From contig NZ_LDZY01000014.1 of NCBI RefSeq assembly GCF_001029285.1, positions 1 through 64,000 of the forward strand: a stretch of 64,000 nt of DNA. The letters are read 5' to 3'. A model generated the notes under the pieces. The model was not told the origin of the DNA. It ran no database searches and was given only the letters and a program-made list of their open reading frames with translations. Position numbers and translations under genes: made by a program. Positions 25,553 to 34,338 of the stretch are shown here, piece by piece. Origin of the DNA: Desulfosporosinus acididurans. GTDB lineage: Bacteria > Bacillota > Desulfitobacteriia > Desulfitobacteriales > Desulfitobacteriaceae. Position 1 is the stretch's first letter. Each line of letters begins with the position of its first letter.

Positions 25553-26191
25553 TTAATATCCGCAGCTGTCACCAATAATTAATACCGTTATATCTGCCGC
25601 CATCGGCTTCTTCCTCATTACAGAATATACCCTGCATATTCTGGTCGGGGATTGACAGTTAACACACACACCGCTTTTAGTACAAGGATTTGGAGTATCC
25701 AGTCTTTTATTATTCATAGGAGCTGCGATCCCTTCTAATCTTGCAAAGGCGGCAGCTTCATTTTGGCAGAGTTTGTTGACACCAGCTGCGATAATTACTT
25801 TTTTGGGACCAAAACTCATGGCAGCGACTCGATTTCCTAAGCCATCAACATTTACAAGCATACCGTCCAGAGTAATGGCATTACTGCTGCACAGGTATAA
25901 GTCACTCAGCATTTCTTGCCGGGAAATAGCTATCTTTTCTTCCGGGGCAATACCTGGTGCACCGTGGTCCAAAACCTTGCCGCCGACAGCGTTAACCTTA
26001 TCTTGAATTCCCATGTTCTTGATTGTCATTGAGCCGCCAAAACCCACGGTCATTTCTGGTTTAACGTGATTCATAATAAAAGCCGCCGCTTCTTCAGCGG
26101 TTGCAAAATACACTGCGTCAAACTCATTCTTTTTTAAAGCTTCAACAGCCTTGCGCCCAATTGTTTCATTGTGCCATTCATTAATTTCCAT
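25553..26191 (-). CDS. LUD-domain protein (LutC/YkgG-like)
   Basis: A 212-residue protein with AAGGGGGA before its ATG. The pattern GFGGSMTIKNMGI, DLYLCSSNAITLDGMLVNVDGLGNRVAAMSFGP and the C-terminal cysteine group PNPCTKSGVCVNCQSPTRIC matches the LUD domain family found with lactate utilisation systems and as stand-alone proteins in anaerobes. The cysteines could bind an iron-sulfur cluster or metal. No lutA or lutB is adjacent; the window's lactate/glycolate oxidase genes lie 27 kb away. The biochemical role of stand-alone members is not established. Confidence 0.8.
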   Translation of the reverse strand: MEINEWHNETIGRKAVEALKKNEFDAVYFATAEEAAAFIMNHVKPEMTVGFGGSMTIKNMGIQDKVNAVGGKVLDHGAPGIAPEEKIAISRQEMLSDLYLCSSNAITLDGMLVNVDGLGNRVAAMSFGPKKVIIAAGVNKLCQNEAAAFARLEGIAAPMNNKRLDTPNPCTKSGVCVNCQSPTRICRVYSVMRKKPMAADITVLIIGDSCGY

Positions 26192-26671
26192 GATAAATCC
26201 CCCTTCTTTTTTGCCTTAATAACTACTTTTAAACATGTTCTTATTCTCCAACGTTTAGTTTATGTGCGAGCTATATGTATAATTATATATAATAGATAAA
26301 AATATGAAAGTATGCACTTTTAGGGTAGATACTACCCAAAAGGAATGCTAGAACTATTTGAGCTAATCATACAGGGGGTGATGGAATTTTGGTAAAGTAA
26401 TTGAATTTGTGCGGTATATTTTGAGATTGGATGATAAGTTCATTCAGTCTTTTTGTTATCGACTAGATTAGATATTATGTTTGTATATTCTCTATAAAGT
26501 AGAATTGAATTTATGCTTATTTTAGATTAATTTCACGAACATAGGAGGAAATAGAGGAAAGATGTGGAATGGTTAGAAATAAAAGAAGATTATAATAATG
26601 AATATATGTAAATATATGTATTCACAGTGAGAGAGTTAATATGGATGTGGTAAAAACTGGAGATGATCTAT
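26192..26671. other. Divergent intergenic stretch with a short palindrome
   Basis: About 470 AT-rich bases between the divergent LUD and diguanylate cyclase genes. The only structure seen is the perfect palindrome GGGTAG-ATA-CTACCC at 26323-26337, placed between the two genes and possibly an operator. No gene is supported here. Confidence 0.4.
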
Positions 26672-27565
26672 TTGAGTGGCAAACATAGTATTAAAAAATA
26701 TGTTCCAATAACTAGTTTTATCTCGACAGTTATAACGATCATAGTTTTATATCTTACTAAAATACCAAATCCGAATATTATATTAATCACATTAATAGTT
26801 TATTTTACTTTTTTAGGTGGTTATATTTCCGGTGCTATAAGTTGTTTGCTTACAATAACTTATTCACTAGTTTTTTTCTCAAGTTCTGGACATCTATTAA
26901 TGTATTCTCCAAATAATTGGAAACGTGTTCTCATAAGCTGTATATTTATACCAATAATGATTTTGATTGTTGGATCTTTAAAAAATGATCTCTTAAAGAA
27001 AACAAGAGATTTAGAGCTCATTAATGAAACACTAAGTTTTAGTTCGAACCACGATTTTTTAACGGGTATACATAATAGACGGTATTTTGATGAGGCAATT
27101 ACCAAGGAATGGTTTCGGGCTATACGTGACCAAAAGCCGGTTTCCATAATTATGGTCGATATAGATTACTTCAAAAAGTTCAATGACACATATGGCCACA
27201 ATACAGGAGATTATTGTTTAAAAGAGGTTGCAAAAGCACTAATAAAAGAAACTAAGCGAGCTGGTGACGTTTCCGCACGATTTGGTGGGGAGGAATTTGC
27301 AGTTATTCTCCCTAATACCAACCTAGAGGGAGCACGCTATATCGCCGAAAATATTAGAAAATCGGTAGAAGATTTGAAAATCCGGTTTGAATCATCGTTA
27401 GTATGTGATTATTTAACAGTTAGTGTTGGTCTCGCAACAATGGTTCCAGCGAAAAATAGTAGTTATTTCGAACTATTGAATAATGCTGATGCTGCTTTAT
27501 ATATTGCAAAGGAAAATGGAAGAAATCGAGTAGAAATGGGTAGTACAATGTTTCCACGTTTGTGA
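26672..27565 (+). CDS. Membrane diguanylate cyclase (GGDEF)
   Basis: A 297-residue protein. TTG 26672 is chosen because GGAG at 26659-26662 has a 9-base spacing to it; the in-frame ATG 26663 touches that site. Three to four membrane helices (residues about 8-105) precede a GGDEF domain. The active-site motif is RFGGEEFAVIL, the substrate loop reads FDEAITKEWFRAIRD...DYFKKFNDTYGH, and an RxxD inhibitory site (RAGD) stands five residues before GGEEF. It should therefore make cyclic di-GMP with product inhibition, in response to a membrane cue. A terminator follows at 27707-27742. Confidence 0.88.
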   Translation: MSGKHSIKKYVPITSFISTVITIIVLYLTKIPNPNIILITLIVYFTFLGGYISGAISCLLTITYSLVFFSSSGHLLMYSPNNWKRVLISCIFIPIMILIVGSLKNDLLKKTRDLELINETLSFSSNHDFLTGIHNRRYFDEAITKEWFRAIRDQKPVSIIMVDIDYFKKFNDTYGHNTGDYCLKEVAKALIKETKRAGDVSARFGGEEFAVILPNTNLEGARYIAENIRKSVEDLKIRFESSLVCDYLTVSVGLATMVPAKNSSYFELLNNADAALYIAKENGRNRVEMGSTMFPRL

Positions 27566-27706
27566 CAACAGCAATGTATGGTATGTCGATGAATCCTATG
27601 TGGCTCATCCCTTGAGATAGCTGATGGTCTTGAGTTATTTTATGAGGGAGCAAAAGAGTCCGTCATTAATTTGCAAATCGAGAATGATCGCCCTTTCAAA
27701 AGCACA

Positions 27707-27742
27707 AAAGCACGTGTCCGGAGTTCTTCTGACACGTGCTTT
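27707..27742. terminator. Bidirectional terminator between convergent genes
   Basis: AAAGCACGTGTC (27707-27718) pairs perfectly with GACACGTGCTTT (27731-27742). It lies between the cyclase gene and the permease on the opposite strand and may serve both. Confidence 0.8.
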
Positions 27743-27834
27743 AAGTGAATAAGGTCTGCTCACTCGTCCTCGTAAATAAGCGCCTTTAGGGGAAGAGGCG
27801 CATTTTCCGAACATAGCGCTAAGTAATAAAACGC

Positions 27835-29274
27835 TTAAGCTGCTTTTGATTTGCCAGCATGGTATTGTTGATTTTTCGAGACAAGGTGCTGGGTATAAAA
27901 CCACAGCGGGATATATAAAAGCAGCACACCCACTCCCACAAGTGTTGACGACCAACCGGAGTCCAGGGCGTTCAGATACGTGATTCCAACTAAGTACAGT
28001 GGAATATTGACCAGTGCGCAAATCAGCGCGATGATCTTCCATCCAGAAGGAGCCTTAAATTCTCTGTGCAGCGAACGAAGCTTTTTGTCGGAGTATACTT
28101 TTACATAGGCGAACAGGCTGATGCCGTTGGCACATATGTAGCCAATTGCTGAAGCGGCAAGAACGGCCGCAGGAGATTTTAGCGTGATCAGCGCCATATT
28201 AAATAGCGCTGTGACCACCATTGCAATCACTGGAGTTCCATACATATTTGTTTTTCCGAAAATTGCCGGGAGATTCTCCTCCTTCGCCATAGACTCCATC
28301 GCTCTGGCGGAGCCGAAAAACGCAGTCTGGATGATCAGAATCATAGAGGCAATCAGCATAAACACGGCAATCGTCGCACCGACGCTTCCGAAAGACTGCT
28401 GGGCGAGCAACAACATGGGCGAGTTTGGCTCATTGATTACAGCATTTGTCCCAAGCGCTCCGATACAAGCCGCCTGTACGAAAACATAAATAAAAGCGCA
28501 GATAATGCCGCAGGAGAACAGGGATTTGGGAATGTCTGTCTTGGGATTTTTATACTCTGGTCCGTAGATAGCCGCGGTTTCCCAGCCGCAGGCGCTCCAT
28601 TCAGCCATGGCCATAATTCCTACGAATATCAGAAGATCTCGGCCGCTGCTCCAGCTCCAGGCAGCGGGAAGCATATTTTGCGTGATATTGCTGAGATGGA
28701 ATTTTCCGTTCAGCATTGGGGCGGCAGAGAGCACCACCAGGGGAACAATGGAAACGATGCTCAGAATATAGCCGAGGATGGCTCCACTGGCCAGACCGCG
28801 ATAACAGACTAGAATTAAAAGAGAGAACACAACGAGGCCGGAAAGAATCGATAAAACCGTGGTATCGACATTTGCAAATGCGGGCAGCAGGTTGTGCAGA
28901 TACTGGCCGATTAACATGGCGTATACGGCTAAAACGGAGTTCCAGGAGAACCAGTAGCCCCATGCGCTGAATCCACCTACAAGTTTGCCGATGTCATATT
29001 TGCCAATGGTGGTTCCCTTGAAGGCTTCCTGAGAAAAACCGGGCAAACCAGATGCCTGGGGGAAAACGGAAGCCATTTCGCCATATGCCGTATTTTGCAT
29101 GAACCCCTGAAATATGGAAAGAACCCAGACAATGATTGAAAAACCCAGAACATATTTTGTAAAGTAACCGATGGATGGCAGAATCAGCAAGGGCACACCC
29201 ATTGCAATGGCCAGGCCCTGCTTCCAATCGATAGTACGCTCGGAAGAAACCGGTGTTTGCTCTTTTTTACTCAT
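27835..29274 (-). CDS. APC-family amino acid permease
   Basis: A 479-residue transporter with about 12 helices. The start beginning MSKKEQTPV is chosen because AAAGGA stands 8 bases upstream; a longer frame adds ten residues without a site. The first helix reads AIAMGVPLLILPSIGYF, a variant without the usual GxGIG, and helix 6 holds MAEWSACGWETAAIYGPEYKNP, the 'GxE...E.KNP' pattern of the family. The substrate is unknown. Codon use here is GC-richer than the neighbours (for example CTGCGGGCAG-type stretches), which may hint at acquisition. Confidence 0.82.
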   Translation of the reverse strand: MSKKEQTPVSSERTIDWKQGLAIAMGVPLLILPSIGYFTKYVLGFSIIVWVLSIFQGFMQNTAYGEMASVFPQASGLPGFSQEAFKGTTIGKYDIGKLVGGFSAWGYWFSWNSVLAVYAMLIGQYLHNLLPAFANVDTTVLSILSGLVVFSLLILVCYRGLASGAILGYILSIVSIVPLVVLSAAPMLNGKFHLSNITQNMLPAAWSWSSGRDLLIFVGIMAMAEWSACGWETAAIYGPEYKNPKTDIPKSLFSCGIICAFIYVFVQAACIGALGTNAVINEPNSPMLLLAQQSFGSVGATIAVFMLIASMILIIQTAFFGSARAMESMAKEENLPAIFGKTNMYGTPVIAMVVTALFNMALITLKSPAAVLAASAIGYICANGISLFAYVKVYSDKKLRSLHREFKAPSGWKIIALICALVNIPLYLVGITYLNALDSGWSSTLVGVGVLLLYIPLWFYTQHLVSKNQQYHAGKSKAA

Positions 29275-29580
29275 AATTGAACGTCCTTTCCACTCCATAA
29301 GCAATAATTGGATAACCTAAAGAGATCACTAGAAATCGGAATTGTAAACTTCTCACTTTCAGTCATAAAGCCCTCCCCCAAAATTATAAACTGATTACGA
29401 TAATGACAATATTCTAGAATAACAGCAACAATACCATACAATTCGACAATTATCTCAATAGCCATTTATAAATTATAAAGCCTCTATCTAAAACGTGAAT
29501 ATACAAAATAGCTATATGGGATATAGCTTTCTAAGATTGATCACCTTCGGTATGGCCTGCTTTAAGACAATAGATAAAAA

Positions 29581-29618
29581 TACACCGGCTTTTCCAACAA
29601 TAAAGAAAAGCCGGTGTA
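29581..29618. terminator. Perfect 13-bp hairpin in the 29.3-29.7 kb gap
   Basis: Arms 29581-29593 and 29606-29618 pair perfectly and end in A/T, so either strand could terminate. On the minus strand it follows the 109-codon gene region. The rest of 29275-29675 holds no supported gene. Confidence 0.7.
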
Positions 29619-29675
29619 TTGATCTGCACGTCACAGTTGTATTAAAACAAGAAAGTTTGGTAAAACATTATCGTA

Positions 29676-29993
29676 TTAGTTATAAAATCTAACCATGAGT
29701 TCTTTGTATATTTGCTCAGTCCATGAAGATATAGAAATTTTCAAATCAGTAACTCTCTTCAATTCACCATTTGCTGTGGTTTTAGGGTTAAATTGGGTTG
29801 GGATACTATAATTAATATCCTCTGACTTAGGTACGCTGGCTTGGAAATAGAACTCCGGGTCAAAACGGTAAATGATAGAAAGAGTAATATTGGATTGGGT
29901 TTCAATTTTCTTAACTAGAAAATTATTTTCGCTGAATTTTTGATTTATTGTTAAAGCTTCCCGAACATCGCTTAAAAAGTTTTTGTTAAGCAA
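29676..29993 (-). CDS. Small protein of unknown function
   Basis: About 105 residues, with no family recognised. The frame extends to TTG 30005, but AAAGGAG directly abuts that codon, so the next TTG (29993) is the more plausible start with a 12-base spacing. The sequence is mainly polar with alternating hydrophobics (KKIETQSNITLSIIYRFDPEFYF), suggesting a small beta-rich domain. It is the first of three minus-strand small genes and is separated from them by 330 bases with only a hairpin (about 30227-30272). Real but uncharacterised. Confidence 0.5.
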   Translation of the reverse strand: MLNKNFLSDVREALTINQKFSENNFLVKKIETQSNITLSIIYRFDPEFYFQASVPKSEDINYSIPTQFNPKTTANGELKRVTDLKISISSWTEQIYKELMVRFYN

Positions 29994-30339
29994 ATCTATA
30001 GTCAACTCCTTTCTATACAGAGCAGCTCCTAATGTACATTAGAAGCAAATTTTATATTAAACCTGATATTTTCTTCTGCTTGTACTAATTATTACATATT
30101 TAAAATTAGCTTACAATGCTTGGAATAATGTTTTTATTTTTAAACTTTATAAAATAAAATATAATACTCTATTTAAATCGGATTATTCATTAATCAGTGA
30201 ACTTTTTCAGCTAAAGCTGATAGATATGAGGAGCATCACTTACTACTTCAAAAAGTAGTTTAGCGACGCTCCCTTACCAGAATTCTTATAGTTCTTTTAA
30301 TACTTGTGATTATGACAAGTTTAACAATAATATCGTGCT

Positions 30340-30546
30340 TTAGGTTCCAACTAAGCCGACGGATATAATGTCAGGCATTAATATATTGAGAGTCGTGACT
30401 GCTACTCCGTTGAGGGTTGCGTTATAAAGGGATACAATGTTACCTTGCATAGCAGCGAGGTAACCTCTGGCGGTTCCACCTGAATAGGCAATTACTAATT
30501 GTTGTCCCTGAGTCCAAGAATCAAACAAGCCTCCACCTTCAGGCAT
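30340..30546 (-). CDS. Small Sm-like-barrel candidate protein A
   Basis: A 68-residue protein with an ideal AAGGAGGTG before its ATG. The pattern WTQGQQLVIAYSGGTARGYL, then GNIVSLYNATLNGV and LMPDIISVG repeats that of the gene at 30668-31015: a GQ..-hydrophobic strand, a G.A.G turn, a strand ending in L.N and a final I..I.VG strand. This is how Sm-like small barrels (and the DUF2642 spore-associated group) are built, so that fold is suggested, not shown. Many Firmicute relatives of this type are sporulation proteins; the role here is unknown. Confidence 0.6.
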   Translation of the reverse strand: MPEGGGLFDSWTQGQQLVIAYSGGTARGYLAAMQGNIVSLYNATLNGVAVTTLNILMPDIISVGLVGT

Positions 30547-30667
30547 TATAAAACACCTCCTTATCCAAGTTTTCGAAAGGTCTGTCGTCCCTTTCTAATT
30601 TAATGTATGTTTGAAAGGGACAGGTGTGACAAGCACAAAGATTTTCTCAATATCCTCAGATGATTTC

Positions 30668-31015
30668 TTAAAGTCTTTTCCACATGGGCGTTTTCTCTAT
30701 TTCTGGTTCTGGTTCTGGTTCTGGCGCAGAAATACCGATTGCAATGATTTTGGCCATGCGAATGTTCAGCGTTTCCATAGCCATATTATTTACAACGACA
30801 TTATAAAGTGTAATTCCGCCGATGTTGATTCTCGCAATCTGGCCTTGAGCTGTACCGCCTTCCCAAGCGATAAAAACTCTTTGTCCCTGAGACCAGTTCC
30901 CTAGATTTTGTTCGATGTCTGTCTTGAGCAATATTGAGTTGATATACCCCAAAAATGTTATAAGATTAGTCCAGATGGTTTTAATGTCCTCATATTTACA
31001 GTTTTGTAAAAACAT
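30668..31015 (-). CDS. Small Sm-like-barrel candidate protein B
   Basis: 115 residues; the start beginning MFLQNCKYED is chosen because GGAAGGG lies just upstream, inside a slightly longer frame. After an N-terminal helix region, residues 40-90 read NWSQGQRVFIAWEGGTAQGQ and GGITLYNVVVNNMAMETLNI, aligned residue for residue with protein A. The C-terminus has an EPEPEPEIE stretch, encoded by a short GGTTCT-type tandem repeat near 30703-30722 on the plus strand. The two genes look like tandem duplicates. The function is unknown; a sporulation or envelope role is a guess from genome type. Confidence 0.6.
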   Translation of the reverse strand: MFLQNCKYEDIKTIWTNLITFLGYINSILLKTDIEQNLGNWSQGQRVFIAWEGGTAQGQIARINIGGITLYNVVVNNMAMETLNIRMAKIIAIGISAPEPEPEPEIEKTPMWKRL

Positions 31016-31192
31016 AATATCCCTTCCAATCATTATAGTTTTAATTATTTTATGTTTCAGTAGTTTCTAAGGCGACAAGCTAACAAAATATCGAAAAGTA
31101 GATTATGCATGGTTTCAAAGACATGCCGAATAACACGTGGAATATTTTGCCATATAATAAGTTAGTATGGTTATGGAATGGGGGGATTATTA

Positions 31193-31525
31193 TTGGATGG
31201 TAATGCCTTAGGTATTAAAGGATTAGTATTGCAAATCGTGCATTATGTATGTAGTAATAACATGCAACAGGCATTGATGTCTGTAAAAGGGCAAAGGATT
31301 CAGCTTCTAATGAGTACAAGTCCTCCAGCGGGGAGGCCCCCAAATATTACCGGTATTGTCAAAGAGGTTGATGGAGGGCTTCTTAAATTAGAACTCTCAC
31401 GCGGTGAAGCAACGGCCAAACCCAAAATTGGAGTTTACTCGATACGCAGCATTTTGGGGTTTGTACCTGTTTCAGCAGAAGAGGATGGGGAAGATGGATG
31501 CGGGCAATGTAAAAAAAAAATTTGA
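31193..31525 (+). CDS. Small Sm-like-barrel candidate protein C
   Basis: About 110 residues, starting at TTG 31193, six bases after GGGGGGA (31180-31186); in-frame ATG 31178 overlaps that site. Residues 25-80 carry KGQRIQLLMSTSPPAGRPPN, ITGIVKEVDGGLLKLELS and YSIRSILGFVPV, the same strand order as proteins A and B, so it may be a third, more distant relative. It ends with an acidic, cysteine-containing tail (EEDGEDGCGQCKKKI) that could bind metal. It is divergent from protein B and 9 bases before the next gene. Confidence 0.55.
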   Translation: MDGNALGIKGLVLQIVHYVCSNNMQQALMSVKGQRIQLLMSTSPPAGRPPNITGIVKEVDGGLLKLELSRGEATAKPKIGVYSIRSILGFVPVSAEEDGEDGCGQCKKKI

Positions 31526-31534
31526 GGGGATTAT

Positions 31535-31927
31535 ATGAACTGTTATAAAGTAACTGTTGAAATTAAACGTGGGTATGTCAGACCGAATGGTAGAGTGGCA
31601 GTTTCAATGAGCCTTCCTGAAGGAGCAGAAACAATTATTGATTTGACGAAAGTCTATATTTCTCATCCGAACGATCATTCTGTGGTTCTTCTTGAACCTA
31701 TTGATGTAAGTATCGAAACTGAAGAAGATGTAGTAGTTGCTCTATTTGAAGCTGCGGCTTTATTAGATGTCGCAACAAATAATGAAATTACTATGGTAGC
31801 AGGTCTAACCGACGTAATCACGCCTGTTGGAGAAGAAGAAGAATATGATTGCCTTTATGGAAGTGCTAAGTTCAAAAAGAATATAGTTGGAAGACGCGGT
31901 GGTTCTTCTAATCGAAAGGAACGTTAA
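31535..31927 (+). CDS. Unknown acidic protein, partner of the small-barrel gene
   Basis: A 130-residue protein with site GAGGGGA before ATG 31535. No family was recognised. Predicted strands (YKVTVEIKRGYVRPNGRVAVSM; KVYISHPNDHSVVLLEP) suggest a beta domain, followed by an alanine-rich helix (VVVALFEAAALLDVA) and a basic tail (GRRGGSSNRKER). It is co-directional and tightly spaced with protein C, so the two are likely an operon closed by the terminator at 32075-32103. Confidence 0.55.
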   Translation: MNCYKVTVEIKRGYVRPNGRVAVSMSLPEGAETIIDLTKVYISHPNDHSVVLLEPIDVSIETEEDVVVALFEAAALLDVATNNEITMVAGLTDVITPVGEEEEYDCLYGSAKFKKNIVGRRGGSSNRKER

Positions 31928-32074
31928 TATTTATTATAAATTAATAGTAGCATGATATCAGATGCACGGTCTTTTCTTCTACTACGATATGTTTCCACAA
32001 ACCAATACTTTAAGCTCTAGCATATTCAAAACATTAATAACAATGACATTTTTGCTTAGATACTAGAGTTCACT

Positions 32075-32103
32075 AAAAAGGAGAGCGGTAAGCTCTCCTT
32101 TTT
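32075..32103 (+). terminator. Terminator before the kdp regulatory region
   Basis: AAAAAGGAGAGC (32075-32086) pairs perfectly with GCTCTCCTTTTT (32092-32103) around GGTA. It closes the small-protein operon and insulates kdp. Confidence 0.9.
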
Positions 32104-32122
32104 CCTAAGAATCAAATGTACA

Positions 32123-32149
32123 TTTACGACATTTTTACTTAGTATTTAC
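32123..32149 (+). promoter_or_regulatory. Upstream TTTAC repeat array (three copies)
   Basis: TTTAC occurs at 32123, 32134 and 32145, exactly 11 bases apart, so all copies face the same side of the helix. OmpR-type regulators such as KdpE bind such phased direct repeats. It lies about 320 bases upstream of kdpF and may be a distal site. Confidence 0.5.
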
Positions 32150-32373
32150 GAACCAATTATTGGCTATAACTAGAAATTTTATGGATTTAGAAGATATGAT
32201 TATGCTGATTTAAAAAGAGACTTACACAGAATGCTAAAGGTCACTAGTTTGTATCAAGTCTACTTGAAAGGAGATATGTAAATTTGAATAGCAATTATGG
32301 AACGTGGAACGAGTTTTAGTCAAAGAGTTTATCTTGATAGTAAAAGTAATTAGCAATATCAAAGCCCAGAATT

Positions 32374-32439
32374 TTTACGTTTTGTTTACGCTGCGAAGCG
32401 ATTATTTACAACTTTTTTACAGCATAATAACTTATGATA
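32374..32439 (+). promoter_or_regulatory. Candidate KdpE operator and kdp promoter
   Basis: TTTAC occurs at 32374 and 32385 and again at 32405 and 32416: two pairs, each with 11-base spacing. The later pair (TTTACAACTTTTTTACA) resembles the T-rich KdpE site of E. coli. TATGAT at 32434-32439 could be the -10 box; there is no good -35, as expected for an activator-dependent promoter. It stands 30 to 90 bases before kdpF. Confidence 0.6.
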
Positions 32440-32466
32440 TGGGTTATCAGAAGAGGAGGGCTGGAG

Positions 32467-32553
32467 ATGTTAGATCTAATATTGGGTGGCATAGTTACAA
32501 TCAGTCTTTTGGTTTATTTGAGTTACGCACTAATTAATGCTGAAAAAATCTAG
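32467..32553 (+). CDS. kdpF: KdpF, small subunit of the K+ ATPase
   Basis: A 28-residue single-helix membrane peptide at the start of the kdp operon. The helix (GGIVTISLLVYLSYAL) ends in YALINAEKI, matching the YALINAE tail of E. coli KdpF. A strong site GAGGAGGG at 32453-32460 stands 6 bases before ATG 32467. KdpF binds between KdpA and KdpB and stabilises the complex. It is too short for ordinary gene finders and easily missed. kdpA follows after 60 bases. Confidence 0.9.
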   Translation: MLDLILGGIVTISLLVYLSYALINAEKI

Positions 32554-32613
32554 ATTTTCATTTATTAAACCCGATGGAAGTACTTCCTTACTATTAAAAT
32601 GGAGGATCATTTG

Positions 32614-34311
32614 ATGAGAACGATGGATATTGTACAAATACTTCTCTATGTTGTCATTCTGACAGTTTTAGCTGTTCCTTTGGGCAGATATATGGCCAAA
32701 GTATTTAGTGGAGAGAAAACTTGGACTGACCCGTTCTTTCGTCCACTCGAAAAGCTGATTTACCGCTTAACAGGAACTGAAGAACAGTCCGAAATGGGAT
32801 GGAAACAGTATGCCGGGGCACTCCTTATCTTTAACTTTTGCGGTTTTATAGTCCTGTTTTTACTTCAGCTGTTACAAAAGTATCTACCTCTTAACCCTCA
32901 GGGTTTTGGAACAGTTTCCCCTGACCTAGCCTTTAATACGGCTGCAAGTTTTATTACGAATACTAACTGGCAAGCATATTCCGGTGAGTCGACTATGAGT
33001 TATTTAGTGCAAATGGCAGGTTTAACCGTACAAAACTTCGTTTCCGCTGCAACAGGAATAGCTGTTGTCGTTGCCCTTACAAGAGGTTTAGCCAGAAAAT
33101 CGGCTTCAACTATCGGCAACTTTTGGGTAGACATAACTCGCTCTATTTTGTGGGTTCTGCTTCCTTTGTCAATCATCGGGGCGCTTATTTTAACTCAACA
33201 AGGTGTTATACAAAATTTCAGCACTTATTTACACCTTACAACGCTTGATGGCGGAAAACAAACGCTGGCTATGGGTCCGGTTGCTTCTCAAGAGGCCATT
33301 AAAATGTTTGGAACCAATGGGGGAGGCTTTTTCAATGCCAACTCAGCTCATCCTTTCGAAAACCCTACGCCCATAACCAACTTTTTGGAAATGTTGTTTA
33401 TTCTGCTAATTCCGGCTGCTTTACCGTTTACGTTTGGGCGGATGGTGGGTAATCCCAAGCAAGGCAGGGTCATCTTTGTCACCATGCTTGTTTTATTTCT
33501 TATTTTGGTGGGGGTGACCTATTCTAGCGAAATCTTTGGAAATCCCAATGTGACAGCTTTAGGCATAAGTGGTCCATCAGCAATGGAAGGCAAAGAAGTG
33601 CGTTTCGGCGTTGCGAATTCCGCGCTGTTTGCTACAGTTACCACAGCAGCCTCTTGCGGAGCCGTTAATGCAATGCACGACAGCCTAACTCCTCTCGGCG
33701 GCATGGTTCCAATGCTGCAAATGATGCTGGGCGAGGTTGTTTTTGGCGGAGTTGGCGCAGGACTCTACGGTATGCTCATCTTTGTGATTTTAACAGTCTT
33801 TATCGTAGGTTTAATGGTTGGCCGAACTCCAGAGTATTTGGGTAAAAAAATTGAATCCTGGGAAATGAAGATGGCGACCATAGCGATTCTCGTACCGGCC
33901 GTAACTATTTTGGTTGGCAGTGGTCTGGCGAGTATCACAAAAGCTGGAACATCGTCGATTTTAAATCCCGGCCCTCATGGCTTAAGCGAAATTCTATATG
34001 CTTTTACATCAGCTGCTGCGAATAATGGCAGTGCCTTTGCAGGCTTAAATGCCAATACACCGTTTTATAACATTGCCTTAGGGATAGCTATCCTTCTTGG
34101 AAGGTTTGGGATCATTCTTCCGGTTCTGGCCATAGCAGGCGGTATGGTCAAGAAGAAAGCTGTGCCGGAAGGACCCGGTACGTTTCAGACAACAGGGCTG
34201 CTTTTTGGAAGTTTACTTGCCGGGATAGTCATTATTATCAGTGCCTTAACGTTCTTTCCGGCGCTTGCTTTAGGTCCTATTGTTGAACATTTAATGATGA
34301 TCGGAAAATAA
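32614..34311 (+). CDS. kdpA: K+-transporting ATPase subunit KdpA
   Basis: A 565-residue potassium channel-like subunit. ATG 32614 is chosen because the upstream in-frame ATG 32599 lies in the ribosome binding site (GGAGG 32601-32605). About ten membrane helices are present, with selectivity-filter type segments including MFGTNGGGFFNANSAHPFEN and, near the end, SAAANNGSAFAGL. It binds K+ and passes it to KdpB for uptake at very low external potassium. It is encoded between kdpF and kdpB in the conserved order. Confidence 0.97.
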   Translation: MRTMDIVQILLYVVILTVLAVPLGRYMAKVFSGEKTWTDPFFRPLEKLIYRLTGTEEQSEMGWKQYAGALLIFNFCGFIVLFLLQLLQKYLPLNPQGFGTVSPDLAFNTAASFITNTNWQAYSGESTMSYLVQMAGLTVQNFVSAATGIAVVVALTRGLARKSASTIGNFWVDITRSILWVLLPLSIIGALILTQQGVIQNFSTYLHLTTLDGGKQTLAMGPVASQEAIKMFGTNGGGFFNANSAHPFENPTPITNFLEMLFILLIPAALPFTFGRMVGNPKQGRVIFVTMLVLFLILVGVTYSSEIFGNPNVTALGISGPSAMEGKEVRFGVANSALFATVTTAASCGAVNAMHDSLTPLGGMVPMLQMMLGEVVFGGVGAGLYGMLIFVILTVFIVGLMVGRTPEYLGKKIESWEMKMATIAILVPAVTILVGSGLASITKAGTSSILNPGPHGLSEILYAFTSAAANNGSAFAGLNANTPFYNIALGIAILLGRFGIILPVLAIAGGMVKKKAVPEGPGTFQTTGLLFGSLLAGIVIIISALTFFPALALGPIVEHLMMIGK

Positions 34312-34338
34312 TCTCAATTGTAACTTGGAGGCAGTAAC

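Noticed and set aside
32284-32319. Eleven-codon frame (MNSNYGTWNEF) behind AAAGGAGA upstream of kdpF
   Set aside because: It is too short and lacks any known leader-peptide feature; it could be a relic, but nothing supports function.
31928-32466. Cyclic di-AMP (ydaO-type) riboswitch upstream of kdp
   Set aside because: No matching conserved segments or terminator were seen near kdpF; the TTTAC arrays explain the region better.
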